Shown here piece after piece: positions 11,847 to 22,413 of a stretch of DNA of 64,000 bases; position 1 is the stretch's first letter; every line of letters starts with the position of its first letter. Where the stretch lies: NCBI GenBank assembly GCA_032433765.1, contig JAVIAB010000124.1, positions 91,568,845 to 91,632,844 of the forward strand, in the 5' to 3' direction. Made by a program: the position numbers and the translations under genes. The DNA comes from Megaustenia siamemsis (Eukaryota; Mollusca; Gastropoda; Stylommatophora; Ariophantidae). The notes beneath the pieces are model-generated. The model worked only from the letters and a program-made list of their open reading frames with translations, was not told where the DNA came from and did not search any database.

Positions 11847-12107
11847 GGGAGCCGCGATAGCTCAGTGGCTAGTGCACTGGACTACAAAGGACAAGCGGTA
11901 GGGTTCGATCCCAACCGACGGCTTCTGGGTTCACCAAGCCTTAAATGGGTACCGGATTTTTTTTCTGGGAAAGTAAAGCAGCACGGGCGTAATACCAATC
12001 ACATTACCCCAAAAATGATGTGCTGAAGGTCTGTAAAATGTAGGATCACTAACACCATATTTCCCTATACGCCACTTGGCGTGACGGGGGTACTTTACTT
12101 ACTTCTT
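11847..12107 (+). mobile_element. tRNA-derived SINE (family 1), full length
   Basis: Full copy of the dominant SINE of this window, about 260 bp. The 5' head is tRNA-like, with Pol III A box in GATAGCTCAGTGGCTAGTG and B box GGGTTCGATCCC about 40 bp later. The body continues with TTAAATGGGTACCGGA, AAAGTAAAGCAGCACGGGCG, ATTACCCCAAAAA and GTGCTGAAGGTCTGTAAAA. It ends in CACTTGGCGTGACGGGGG and a TACTTTACTT tail. A perfect 13-bp direct repeat flanks it, proving retroposition. The strong flanking repeat and intact boxes suggest a recent insertion. Confidence 0.95.
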
Positions 12108-12120
12108 AAATGTTAGCATG
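12108..12120. repeat. SINE target-site duplication, right
   Basis: Second copy of AAATGTTAGCATG; see 11834-11846. Confidence 0.93.
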
Positions 12121-12571
12121 GTTACGTGACTCGCATTACAACACTCCTCATTAATATAACAATTCTTCGGCTCACAACGATTTCGTTCTCTGATCGTTCA
12201 TGATGTGTATCCGTGTGTTAGAATTGTCTGCAAGTTGCACTGAATAATTCTTGATTAGACTGGCACAACAGGAAGCAGAATATATTTCCATTCTTTAATA
12301 TGCAGCCTTTTGTTTGATCTATTCTGCACCTCAGTTTTGCTGACATCTACCCTTATAAGTAAACATTATTCGAAGCATTTGTATTCATTTAACCTGTTTA
12401 AACACTGTAATTTACTTTACTTGTCTATTAGGATATGTCTTTTTCTTCGATCATTTCAGTCTTCTTGAAATTGAGGCTAATGTCTTTTGTTCAACGTTAG
12501 TCCATTATAATAACAACCATTTTATATTTTCCCATTCATGACAATATAAAACCGCATTGTCTTAATAATGA

Positions 12572-12642
<71 letters not shown>

Positions 12643-13120
12643 GTGAATCGTAAATATTTTCTAGGAAGTAATTACTTATATTCTCTAAATCATTTGTTTT
12701 GGTTTATCACTTAAAAATATGCATTATTGTGTCATATTTTACTGTGTCTTCATGAAATGTGTCTTTAGATTGACGATGTGTACAGAACATGGTCTGACAA
12801 ATATATATATATATATCTATTAAAATTTCATGTGACAGTATCTATATATGAAAAAAATAATTTCAGTGAAGTGTACTGACCCAAGAATAATCAGTTTTAA
12901 ATTATCATTTTCCTTTAAAATGATAGATCTGATATAAATACAAAATTTATGATAACTGTTCAAAAAGGAATAAACAAACAATAAATAAATTGAAAATCAT
13001 CATTAAAGCTTTACCTGCTTTCTGGTTACATCAAGAGACGAAGTCAAACGGTGATGATGACGAAGGGTTTAACTCCATCTGGATGGTCTTCCACGTTTCA
13101 ATGAAAGTATTGCCATGCAA
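12121..13120. other. Intergenic with (TA)n
   Basis: No gene seen. It contains a (TA)n microsatellite at about 12573-12640. Confidence 0.5.
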
Positions 13121-13653
13121 GAAAAAGAGTTCTTAAGTGTTATGTAGAGCTAGTCTTAACATATGGAAGCGAATCATGGACAATTACAAAAGACAGTAAA
13201 ATTCATACAGGAAGCTACATTGCTGATATAGACAATACTTCGAGCGAACGAAAGATAGACTCATGGACAATAGGACAAAAGACAAGAAAATCACTGGAGT
13301 CTGTAGAAATGTGGTTTTACAGAAAAATGTTGAGAGTACCATGGACAGCTAAGAAGAGTAATGAAGATGTTCTGAGAGAGGTCAAAGCAAAAAGAGCGCT
13401 AATTTCCAATATTTAGAAGAAACAATCATCATTTTCTGGCCATGTAATGAGAAGAGAATAACTGAAATACATTGTAACAACTGGAAAAATTGAGGGACAA
13501 AGAGAGAGAGGGAAACAAAGAGAAAAAACTAACAGACAGCTTAAGAGAATGGCTTGGCAGAAGGTCAACAACAGCAATGATAAATAACTGCCGAGATCGA
13601 AAGTTGTGGAGAGACATGATCATCTACGCCAGTAGGTACTTGATAATGATGAT
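13121..13653 (+). mobile_element. RTE-like LINE 3' fragment with a small internal insertion
   Basis: Plus-strand remnant with KKRVLKCYVELVLTYG-like and KSLESVEMWFYRKMLRVPWT segments, then GHVMRRE, GKIEGQRERGKQREK and RDRKLWRDMIIYA. It ends near a degenerate TGATAATGATGA tail. About 75 bp of unrelated sequence interrupts it at roughly 13180-13258, between two copies of TCATGGACAAT. The frame is broken. It abuts the GPCR exon relic at 13656. Confidence 0.82.
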
Positions 13654-13655
13654 TG

Positions 13656-13885
13656 CCGTGCAGGCAACGATTATCACGAATGCCATTAATGGGATACAAA
13701 AGTTATTAATGGCAAACGATATCGGTCTCAATGTATTTTCGCTTTTCTGTTGAAACAGGAGCAACAAGTTTTTGTTTCCGGAGAAAATGTCATTCCTAAA
13801 TATTTAACTGTCCGTAACGAATACCACGACAGAGGAAGTAAATAAAGATATTGATGGTGGCCATAACTGACCGTGTAGATAAAAT
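13656..13885 (-). pseudogene. Relic of a GPCR last exon (TM4-TM5)
   Basis: Minus-strand similarity to the last exon of the GPCR family (compare 1-164 and 24067-24720). Recognisable blocks are VMATINIFIYFLCRGI (TM4), LGMTFSPETKTC in the ECL2-like region, and a degraded TM5 (ITFVSH, CTAII-like ending). Stops and frameshifts break it, TM6-TM7 are absent, and it is hemmed in on both sides by RTE-like LINE fragments. It indicates a fourth receptor copy between genes A and B. It could also have been moved here with LINE material. Confidence 0.6.
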
Positions 13886-13887
13886 CA

Positions 13888-14080
13888 TCATTATCATCAT
13901 GCACCATACTGATTGGCGTAGGCGATGATGTCCTTCTACAATCTTCTATCTACAGTGCATCGTATCAGTTCTGTTGTTGACTGCTTTCCATGCCATGACA
14001 CCAAGCTATCCAGTATTTTCTCTCTTTGTCATGCGCGATCTCTCTTTCCTTTTATTTTCCCAGTTGTAACCAAGTATTAC
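13888..14080 (-). mobile_element. RTE-like LINE 3' fragment
   Basis: Minus-strand 3' end of the same family as 5975-6298: degenerate (ATG/ATC)n tail, then codons for the GRQ.EKILDSLVSWHGKQ region. It is truncated within the segment coding LVTTGKIKG. Confidence 0.8.
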
Positions 14081-15035
14081 AAAAGTATACCAAGTAGATA
14101 AATTAGCACCTCTTAACTCGATATAAATAAAATATAATTGTTTAAAATGTTCATAGCTTAGAAATAGTGCTACTGTTTTTGTTCCATCTTTTAGAAAGTT
14201 GGAGACGTTTTGTTAGAAAAGTTGTTGATGTCATTATTAGTTTACTACAAACCCACTCTCTATGCTATTGCTTCACATTCTATACCAGCATTACTGTTCT
14301 CTCATGTGAAGATATATTCATATTTATTGTTTGTCCTAGATGTATCACTTTAAATTCGCCTTAAAACACTTAATGACTTGAGCATAACGCCTATTTAAAA
14401 TTGTTATGATTCAAAGTTAAATAGAAAGTTAAGAATAATACTGAGTAATGTGATATGGCGCTATATTTTACAGTGTTGTAAGATTAGAATGTATTATATC
14501 TATGCACACGAAGGCTAGATCCAGCGGCCTGTGCGAATAAAAGTGAAAACCGTTTAAAGGGCAGAAATGCATCAAAGCACCGTTGTTACAAAAAGTACGG
14601 TGAGACAGGCAGCGAGGCATGGCTATCTGCTACCCATTTCCTCGTTCCAGTGGATTTTCATCATCAAACTATTATATCCGAGTTATAACGCAGAAGACGT
14701 TATAGATGACGTCACCGGTGAAATCAAATTCCCGAGCAAATCACGTTGTCCTATACAGCCATCGTAAACCGATCACGTCGTTTGCCAAAACCAACACAAA
14801 ACTATATTTCTTGTCAGATCACTCAACACAGCTACGTTGTCATTTCAATAGACACTTCAATGCACACATGCCTCTTAACAGCATTCTCAAAAACCAAAGT
14901 TAAAAGAGAACAACAATAACATTGTCCTCAACATCGCCGCGCTGAATGAACTGCCTCTGTTTGAAGCAGCAATTATAGGTCACTGCAAATTTAGAGTCAA
15001 TCTGTCTGAATTTTTATAGCATCACTTTGTACGTT
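14081..15035. other. Intergenic, no gene seen
   Basis: No coding motif or element recognised. Confidence 0.4.
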
Positions 15036-15303
15036 GGGAGCCGCCATAGCTCAGTGGTTAGTGAACTGGACTACAAAGGACAAGAGTTCGGGGTCGATCC
15101 TGATCTACGGCTTCCGGCTTCACCTGGCCTTAAATGGGTACCTGATTTTTTTTCTGGGAAAGTAAAGCGGCACAAGCGTAATACCAACCATATTACCCTA
15201 AAAAAACATGTGCCGAAGGTCTATAAAAGTTATGGTCACTAACAGCATATTCCCTATACGCCGCTTGGCGTGACGAGGCTCTTTACATTTTTTTCACTTC
15301 CTT
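15036..15303 (+). mobile_element. tRNA-derived SINE (family 1)
   Basis: Nearly full copy: head GAGCCGCCATAGCTCAGTGG, a B box changed to GGGTCGATCC, the GGCTTCCGGC and TTAAATGGGTACC body, and the CGCTTGGCGTGACGAGGC end. I found no convincing target duplication. Its 3' end touches the LINE insertion at 15316. Confidence 0.9.
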
Positions 15304-15315
15304 AGTACATGTACA

Positions 15316-15679
15316 GACGGTTAGAGGCCACAGAGATGGGATTTCTCAGAAGAATGTTCAAAGTTCCCTGGACAGATAAAAAGACCAATGAGGAAGTTCT
15401 CAAAGAGGCCAACACAAAAAAGGAGCTCTTAAAAAATATCAGAAAGAAGCAATCAACATTTTTCGGGCACATCATGAGAAGAGGAAAGTTGGAATACTTG
15501 GTTACAACTGGCAAAATAAAAGGAAAGAGATATCGCGGACGACAAAGAGAGAAAATACTGGATAGCTTGGTGTCATGGCATGGAAAACAGTCAACAACAG
15601 AACTGATACGATGCACTGTAGATAGAAGATTGTGGAAGGACATGATCGCCTACGCCAACCGGTCGGGTACATGATGATG
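15316..15679 (+). mobile_element. RTE-like LINE, 5'-truncated, with 12-bp TSD
   Basis: A 364-bp insertion of the LINE C-terminal coding end with an open frame: EMGFLRRMFKVPWTDKKTN, then RKKQSTFFGHIMRRGKLEY, GKRYRGRQREKILDSL and DRRLWKDMIAYANRSG, followed by a stop and an ATGATGATG tail. The flanks carry a perfect 12-bp duplication AGTACATGTACA (15304-15315 and 15680-15691), so both ends are exact. The frame is clean, so the insertion is young and serves as a reference for the 3' end of this family. Confidence 0.93.
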
Positions 15680-15691
15680 AGTACATGTACA

Positions 15692-16023
15692 TTTAACGAA
15701 TATACGATATGCATATCCAAAAACTAGGAATCAAATGTACAGGCTAACATAAAAACTAAATTAACAAACAGTTTCTTAAATGTATGTATATCTGGTAATG
15801 ATATGTTGCGATGCAAATCTTGACGTACTATTGTGCTATTGTTCACCATCTTTCAGGGAAATTAGAGTGTTTCTGACAATGATCTTGATTAGTGTCATGC
15901 AATCCTTTTTTTTTTTTTACGAATTCAGATATTTATTTTTTTTCCGCTTCATTTTAGTGTCATTCTCTACAACTTCAGTTGTTGCAACTGTTCTTTAACA
16001 TGTCGAGCCAGATAATGGTTATG
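15692..16023. other. Intergenic, no gene seen
   Basis: No features recognised. Confidence 0.4.
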
Positions 16024-16325
<302 letters not shown>

Positions 16326-16330
16326 ATATT

Positions 16331-17004
16331 ACTAACGTCTTCTTGAGACATAGCATGCACATATATCATTAATTATAGACTTTGCATTTTCGACGATCAC
16401 TGATATTAAGAGTCAAACTTTACACAGACTAGCACTGTATATATATATCTTCTCACACTCCTGTTTTGGAAAAGTCTTTCAACATTGGCAGAAGAGCAAA
16501 CACCCGTTATTGTTGCTTCTTGCCTTTTGTTTCTTATTATTTCTGTAGGTTGGTCTTTTTTCTTTTTCCGTGAGTTTCCATTTTTGAAAGCTTGCTGCGA
16601 AATTCTCTTGTTTTCTCTACTCCAAACAGGGCTGGAATATACTCCGAAACTTAATTTGTTGCCGCGTTGATTATTGTTATGTTTTATGTCCTTTCTCGAT
16701 TATTGATGATATTGTTTGTCGAATGGCCATATTGTTTACGTTGATTTGTTTTTCTTTAATGTAGAGTATCTATTCTTTTGATTCCACTACACTCTGTAAA
16801 GTGATAATGTTAGAGACGTCAATTTAATCCCCAAGATAATCATGCTCCATTTTCACATATTAAGCAAAGCGGAAACACATACATATTTTTTAGAAATAAA
16901 TATCAGCTGGTTTATCTGATTGAATCGTTAGTATTTGATTTTAAAGACCATTTGACAGAACGTAAACATTTGACGGGGTTAACGTAAACACGTAGTTAAT
17001 TGTC
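16331..17004. other. Intergenic, no gene seen
   Basis: AT-rich. No coding or RNA feature recognised. Confidence 0.4.
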
Positions 17005-17098
17005 CTCCTCATCACAATCATCATCATCTTCATGTGCCATACGGGTTAGCGTAGACGATCTTGTCCTTCCACGATCTTCTATCCACAGTGCATCGTAT
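17005..17098 (-). mobile_element. RTE-like LINE 3' end, left piece
   Basis: Minus-strand LINE tail of the 5975-type family. It continues at 19216 after being split by the DNA transposon at 17101-19213. Confidence 0.85.
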
Positions 17099-17100
17099 TA

Positions 17101-19213
17101 TAGCTTGTTTCATAACTCGTGCCCAACTTTTAAAATCGATTGCTTTTTAACCGCTTGTTGTAAGTTGTTCAAAATTTGCATGTAAAGTTATAATGATTAG
17201 AACCCAACAGGGAATTAATTTCATTTAAAAAAAACATTTGGTTATTATTGTTGCTTATTTGATTTATATAAATTTATAACGTCCCATTGATGTAGTCAAA
17301 ACTTAATGTTTACAGTATTTTAAGTTAAAAAATAGCGAGTAAAAATCCATACACGGTAAAATTGACGTGTTTGCACGCTTTTACCCTAATTTTTGACACA
17401 ATTAGACACTTTTAAAAAACACGAGAAATTGTGTGTTCCATTTCAGTTCATTCATAGGTGTAGACGTGGAACGATAACATTTATCATGAGTATTAAAATT
17501 AAATTCTGCAGTTTACAAAACATCGCAATAAAAATGTATGACTATTGTGGCAAAGAGGCTAAACGAGGAAGATTATTTCATTCTTTAGAAAACCCTGAGA
17601 ATAGGTCAAAACACATTTTGGATTTATCTAAACGGTCATTTAATCGCTGGATTCAAGCACGTGACCGTCAATGTTCAAAATATACAAAATCACAAGGAAG
17701 AGCAAAAATGTTGGATAATTTCGACAGTGAACTTATTAGAAGTGAAATTCGCAAAATGTTGGGTATGAATGAAACTGTTACAATAAGAAAATTAAAAGTA
17801 TCGCTGAAAAAGAACAACAGTATTGAAATATCAAAGTCTACATTATGGAGGAATGTGAGAGCTGCAGGCATTACATTCAGAAAGTATTCCAATGGACGAA
17901 ACATCATCTGTGATAAGCCACATGTAGTAGTCATGAGAAGCAAGTACTTACGTGAAGTAAAAGAGGTGCGCAAGCAAGGTTATGATATTGTGTACTTGGA
18001 TGAAACATGGATCAATGCTCACCACACTAACCAAAGAGAATGGCAGTCATCAGATGGAAAGATTAAGAGATTAATACCTAGCAGCAAAGGAGAGCGCTTG
18101 ATAATTGCTCATGCAGGTAGTCGACAACACGGACTAATACAGAATGCAGAGCTCATTTTTCTTTCAAAATCCATAGACAATCGGGATTATCACTCTGAGA
18201 TGAATGGTCACATATTTAGACATTGGATTGAAAATTATGTTCTCCCATCACTAGATCGACCATCTTGCCTAATAATGGACAATGCAGCGTACCACAACAT
18301 TGTTGCACTTGAAGATAAAGTCCCGACGTCATCCAGTACAAAAGATGCTATTAAGATATGGCTCACAAAGGAGCACATACAATTTAATAACATGTACTTA
18401 AAACCTGAATTACTATCTCTAGTAAAGCAAAAACAAAGGACAAAGATTTTTCAAATAGATAAGATTATCCAAGAGCACGGTCATATAAGTTTGAGGCTGC
18501 CACCTTACCATGCTCATTTAAATCCAATAGAACTAATCTGGGCAAAATTAAAAGGACAAGTGGCAGATGAAAATACAACATTCAAAATATGCGATGTAAA
18601 GACTCTTGCTAATCTCGCTTTATTAAATATAGACAAAGATTATTGGGCTAAATGTGAAGACCACGTCTTAAAACAGGAAGAGGAATATTGGAAAAATGAT
18701 GGTTTGTGGAATGTTCAACCCCAAACAGTTATTACTCTTTTAGACTCGTCTGATTCAGAATGAAAGTATATAGCCCCCACAATGTTGGCCCCTGTATTAC
18801 CTTAAATTAGTTCAACAAACGGTCCTTTTCAGGACCACACAACTATGAAAATTGGACATACAGGTATACCTTGATATTATCGTCCGTCCTCGAACTGAGA
18901 AGACAATAATTCTCCTGGTGTTTTGTCTTATTAGGTTATTTCCCCATCACGGCCACGCCTTTACCTAGTGAAAACTAATCATATACTAGCAACTACGGTA
19001 ATTTCTATTATTTAGGGGTTCACAATTTACAATTTTGACAAACATCAAAGAAATTCGCCGTTTTAAGAAAACTGCAGCTGCTACATATTTGTTAAATATA
19101 CATTTAAAGGGTCTTTTGCATTCTAATAACATTTGAAAAATTTCAACAGTTTTTAACATACGGTTACTGAGTAATAGCGTTTTGAAGTTGGGCACGTGAT
19201 TTGAAACGAGCTA
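17101..19213. mobile_element. Tc1/mariner-superfamily transposon, Sailor-like (DD83E), complete
   Basis: A 2,113-bp element flanked by TA on both sides (17099-17100, 19214-19215). Its imperfect ~50-bp terminal inverted repeats begin TAGCTTGTTTCA on the left and TAGCTCGTTTCA on the right (reverse complement), and share CGTGCCCAACTT. It splits a minus-strand RTE LINE whose sequence continues cleanly on the other side, which fixes the ends. Its single gene is the transposase at 17486-18763. Confidence 0.9.
17486..18763 (+). CDS. DDE transposase, IS630/Tc1/mariner superfamily (Sailor-like)
   Basis: An intact frame of 425 codons from the ATG at 17486 (the frame is open further upstream, and a later ATG is also possible). 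The N-terminal third is HTH-like, with TIRKLKVSLKKNNSIEISKS followed by LWRNVRAAGITFRKY. The catalytic triad is visible: first Asp in VYLDETWINAHHT, second Asp in CLIMDNAAYHN, and Glu in PPYHAHLNPIELIWAKLK. I count 83 residues between the second Asp and the Glu, far more than the 34-39 of classical mariner and Tc1. This is close to the DD82E group called Sailor (from memory). It would cut and paste the surrounding element at its inverted repeats. No disabling change was seen, so it may be active or recently active. Confidence 0.88.
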   Translation: MSIKIKFCSLQNIAIKMYDYCGKEAKRGRLFHSLENPENRSKHILDLSKRSFNRWIQARDRQCSKYTKSQGRAKMLDNFDSELIRSEIRKMLGMNETVTIRKLKVSLKKNNSIEISKSTLWRNVRAAGITFRKYSNGRNIICDKPHVVVMRSKYLREVKEVRKQGYDIVYLDETWINAHHTNQREWQSSDGKIKRLIPSSKGERLIIAHAGSRQHGLIQNAELIFLSKSIDNRDYHSEMNGHIFRHWIENYVLPSLDRPSCLIMDNAAYHNIVALEDKVPTSSSTKDAIKIWLTKEHIQFNNMYLKPELLSLVKQKQRTKIFQIDKIIQEHGHISLRLPPYHAHLNPIELIWAKLKGQVADENTTFKICDVKTLANLALLNIDKDYWAKCEDHVLKQEEEYWKNDGLWNVQPQTVITLLDSSDSE

Positions 19214-19215
19214 TA

Positions 19216-19495
19216 GTTCTGTTGTTGACTGTTTTCCATGCCATGACACCAAGCTATCCAGTATTTTCTCTCTTTCTCATCCGCGATCTCTTTTTCCATT
19301 TATTTTACCAGTTGTAACCAAGTGTTCCAAATGTTCTCTTCAAATGATGTGCTCAAAAAGTGTTAATAGTTTCTTTCTGATGTTTTTTTGAGCTCCCTTT
19401 TTGTGTTGGCCTCTTTGAGAATTTCTTCATTGGTCTTTTTAGCTGTCCAGGGAACTTTAAACATTCTTCTGAGAAATTTCATCCCTGTGGCCTGA
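19216..19495 (-). mobile_element. RTE-like LINE 3' end, right piece
   Basis: Continuation of the LINE at 17005-17098: minus-strand codons for the KQ..TELI and GHIMR regions, KKTNEE and FLRRMFKVPWTAKK, ending about 19495. The frame is degraded. Confidence 0.85.
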
Positions 19496-20100
19496 AATTA
19501 ATTATCTTCAGCTGTGGCAAAAGTGAAAATAAGTAAATGTATAGGTAAATATTATTGTTTAAATTGGCAAATATCTGGACACAGATATTGATTTTGCTAC
19601 TTGTATGACATGTTGTCAACTTGAGGCCACCATCTCTCAGCCTCAGTCTGGTGACTGTGGCGGGCTGCTGCTACTGGAGAAGACATTTTCTACTATATAA
19701 AAAACTGTTGCAAATCCAAGTAATACCGCAACACTAAGACTTTTATATAAATATCCATCATAACTATAATAACTATTGTGTATATCCTCTTCTTAGAAAT
19801 TAATCTTGTATCGTCGACTACTGTAATGTTGTTTTATGGGTCGCTTGTTTTGGAGTTTTCCCCAATTATAAGTATATATTTTTTTCTACTGTCCACTTGT
19901 TAAGGAAGATATAATTGGTTGTCCTGATCAGATAAGAACTGACACTACGGGGACATTGCATCTAATCTATATTTTGCTCTTTTGATACTTAAAAAGGTTG
20001 TAGTCAAAATTATTAGAACAAAATGTTTTTTTAACATAAATAGGATATCGATATTGCTAAAGAAATATTGTAAAATGTTTTCAATGATAAGTTGATACCA
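19496..20100. other. Intergenic, no gene seen
   Basis: No coding motif or element recognised. Confidence 0.4.
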
Positions 20101-20819
20101 ATTTTAATATGAAAGCAATGTCCACTTCCTCTTCTTCTTCCTTTCAGCTGGCTGTGGAGCATAGGTCTTCAACAAACACATTCCACGCCGTTATGTTTCT
20201 TTCCATTCTTTTAAGATCGTTCCATGACTTCTCCATCATCTTCATATCTGCTTCTATCTGTCTTCTCCAAGAATTCATTGGTCTTTTTCCCTGGGGATTC
20301 CAAAAAAGGGATTGTTGTGTAATACTATCAGCTGGCTTCGGTAGTGTGTATCCTATCCAGCGCCATCGTCTTCGCTGTATCTCTTTATCCACTGGCATTT
20401 GACTAGTATATTTCCATAATTCTATGTTAGTGATTTTGTCCTGCCATTTTCATCCTTTTATTCTGCGTAAGCATCCATTAATGAAAGTCTGTATCTTCGT
20501 GATTGTCATTTTAGTTGTTCTCCATGTTTAACAGCCATATAATAAGACTGACTTAACACTGAGTTGAAAATTTTTATTTTAGTATTTAACCTAATTTCTT
20601 CCATATGTTTCCCAGTGCAACAAATGTTACTCTTGCTTTTGATATCATTATTTTGGTATCATTTTCTGTTCCTCCCTCTTTGTCTATGTTACTGCCCAGA
20701 TATATGTAAGATTGTACATCTAGCACAGGTATTTCTCCTATATTTATTTAGTTATTGTCAACTGCATTAATTCTCATTATCTTGATCTTATCTCTATTTA
20801 ATTTCAGTCCCATCTGTTG
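20101..20819 (-). mobile_element. LINE (family 3) 3' part, host of a nested LINE
   Basis: Minus-strand RTE-like LINE C-terminal region: PVDKEIQRRRWRWIGYTL, SITQQSLFWNPQGKR and SWRRQIEADMKMMEKSWNDL. Above these lie, in broken frames, YLGSNID-type and LKLNRDK-type segments. The tail region contains GAAGAAGAAG. It continues upstream at 21559-21690 after interruption by the plus-strand LINE 20820-21558. Confidence 0.85.
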
Positions 20820-21558
20820 AGCATACTTGATGGGAGATCACAACAGCTAGAACTGAAGATTAATGGAGATAAGACCAACATTATGAGAATTAATACAGTT
20901 GGCAATAACCAAATAAAGCTAGGAGAAATACCTCTCCTAGATATACAATCTTACATATATCTGGGCAGTAATATAGATAAAGGGGGAGGAACAGAAAATG
21001 ATACCAAAATAAAGATATCAAAAGCAAGAGGAGCTTTCATTGCACTGGGAAACATATGGAAATCCAAAGAAATTAGGTTAAATACAAAAATAAAAATTGT
21101 CAACTCAAATGCTAAGTCGGTCCTATTATATGGCTGTGAAACATGGAGAACAACAAAATTGACAATCATGAAGAAACAGACTTTCATTGATGAATGCTTA
21201 CGCAGATTAAAAGGATGGAAATTGCAGGACAAAATCACTAACATAGAATTATGGAAATGTACCAGTCAAATACAAGTGGATAAAGAGATACAGCGAAGAC
21301 GATGGCGCTGGATAGGACAAACACTACAGAAGCCAACTGAGCGTGTTACACAACAGGCCCTTTTTTGGAATCGCCAGGGGTAAAGAAAAAAAGAAGGAGA
21401 CGAAGGAATTCTTGGAGAAGGCAGATAGAAGCAGAGATGAAAATGGCGGGGAAGACATGGAATGATCTTAACAGAATTGCAAAAAAACAGAACGACTTGG
21501 AAAGTGTTTGTTGAAGGCACATGCTCCACTGGGAGTTAGAAAGCTAGAAGAGGAAGAA
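20820..21558 (+). mobile_element. LINE (family 3) 3' part nested in an opposite copy
   Basis: Plus-strand copy starting at SILDGRSQQLELKINGDKTN and running through YIYLGSNIDKGGGTEND, SVLLYGCETWRTTKL and DKEIQRRRWRWIGQTL to a frameshift near 21380. It ends in GAAGAGGAAGAA. The two LINE copies meet head to head, and the sequence at 20759-20819 is repeated with several mismatches at 21559-21619, consistent with a long (about 61 bp) target duplication. Confidence 0.82.
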
Positions 21559-21690
21559 CAACTGCATTAATTCTCATTTTTTTGGTCTTATCTCTATTTA
21601 ATTTCAGTCCCACCCATTGTGATCTCTCACCAAGTATGCTTATTTTATCTTGCATGCATCTGTTGATCTTACCTATTACTGAATGACTCT
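21559..21690 (-). mobile_element. LINE (family 3) upstream remainder
   Basis: Minus-strand piece with CMQDKISILGERSQWVGLKL and RDKTKKMRINAV, the upstream continuation of 20101-20819. Confidence 0.75.
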
Positions 21691-22411
21691 TATAATTATT
21701 CACTATTGACATGTATAACACAAATTCAAATTCAAATAAAAATCTTTCCCTTTAGACTTTAACAATTGTGTAGCATCATCACTTTAAAAAAGAAGTATGC
21801 CTTCTATGTCCTTGATCACAAACCGGTAAAGTAGTGACTGGCCGATGCCCTTGCTGGTGTTTTGTTTGGAAATAGAGAATAGTATCTGCTGCTCACTGTT
21901 CGTGGTACAGACCTATCCGAATTTTATGACGCTCACTTCAAACGTTGAACTATAGACAAAACGTTGTGATGTCAGACCTATCCGAATTTTATGACGTTCA
22001 CTTCAAACGTTGGACTATAGACACAATGTTGTAATGTCAGACCTGGATGCATGGCTCTAGAACAATTACAAAATTAATCATTACCAAAATGAAATGTTCT
22101 ATAAGCATGGATAGAAAACAGTCTAAGAAATGATCACAGTTGGAGAACAAAAAGAAATCTAGGAATAATGTCCGCTTTTGGAATACATAATTAAATACAG
22201 TAAATGGTTCCGCCAAGTGAGCAACATTAAGGCAACGAATCCTTAGCAAAGGCTACAAGAACGCTAGATGAAATGGCTGATAATTAAATTATAATATTGA
22301 TGGACTATTGAGTAGGAAGCTCAACAGCAGAAAAGATCAACAGAGGAGAAAACGGTGACAATGTAAAGTGTCTCTCAACTCTGAATGGCAAGAGAAGAAG
22401 AAGGATATACG
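21691..22411. other. Intergenic with a short tandem duplication
   Basis: No gene seen. A segment of about 67 bp containing GACCTATCCGAATTTTATGA and ACTTCAAACGTTG is repeated in tandem at about 21909 and 21976. Confidence 0.6.
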
Positions 22412-22413
22412 TA

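Noticed and set aside
11847..12107. Functional tRNA gene at the tRNA-like head
   Set aside because: The head is followed by a common 3' body found in many copies with target duplications; it is a SINE. The same applies to the other family 1 heads.
14704..14714. TGACGTCA as a CRE promoter element
   Set aside because: A single 8-bp palindrome with no gene start nearby; expected by chance.
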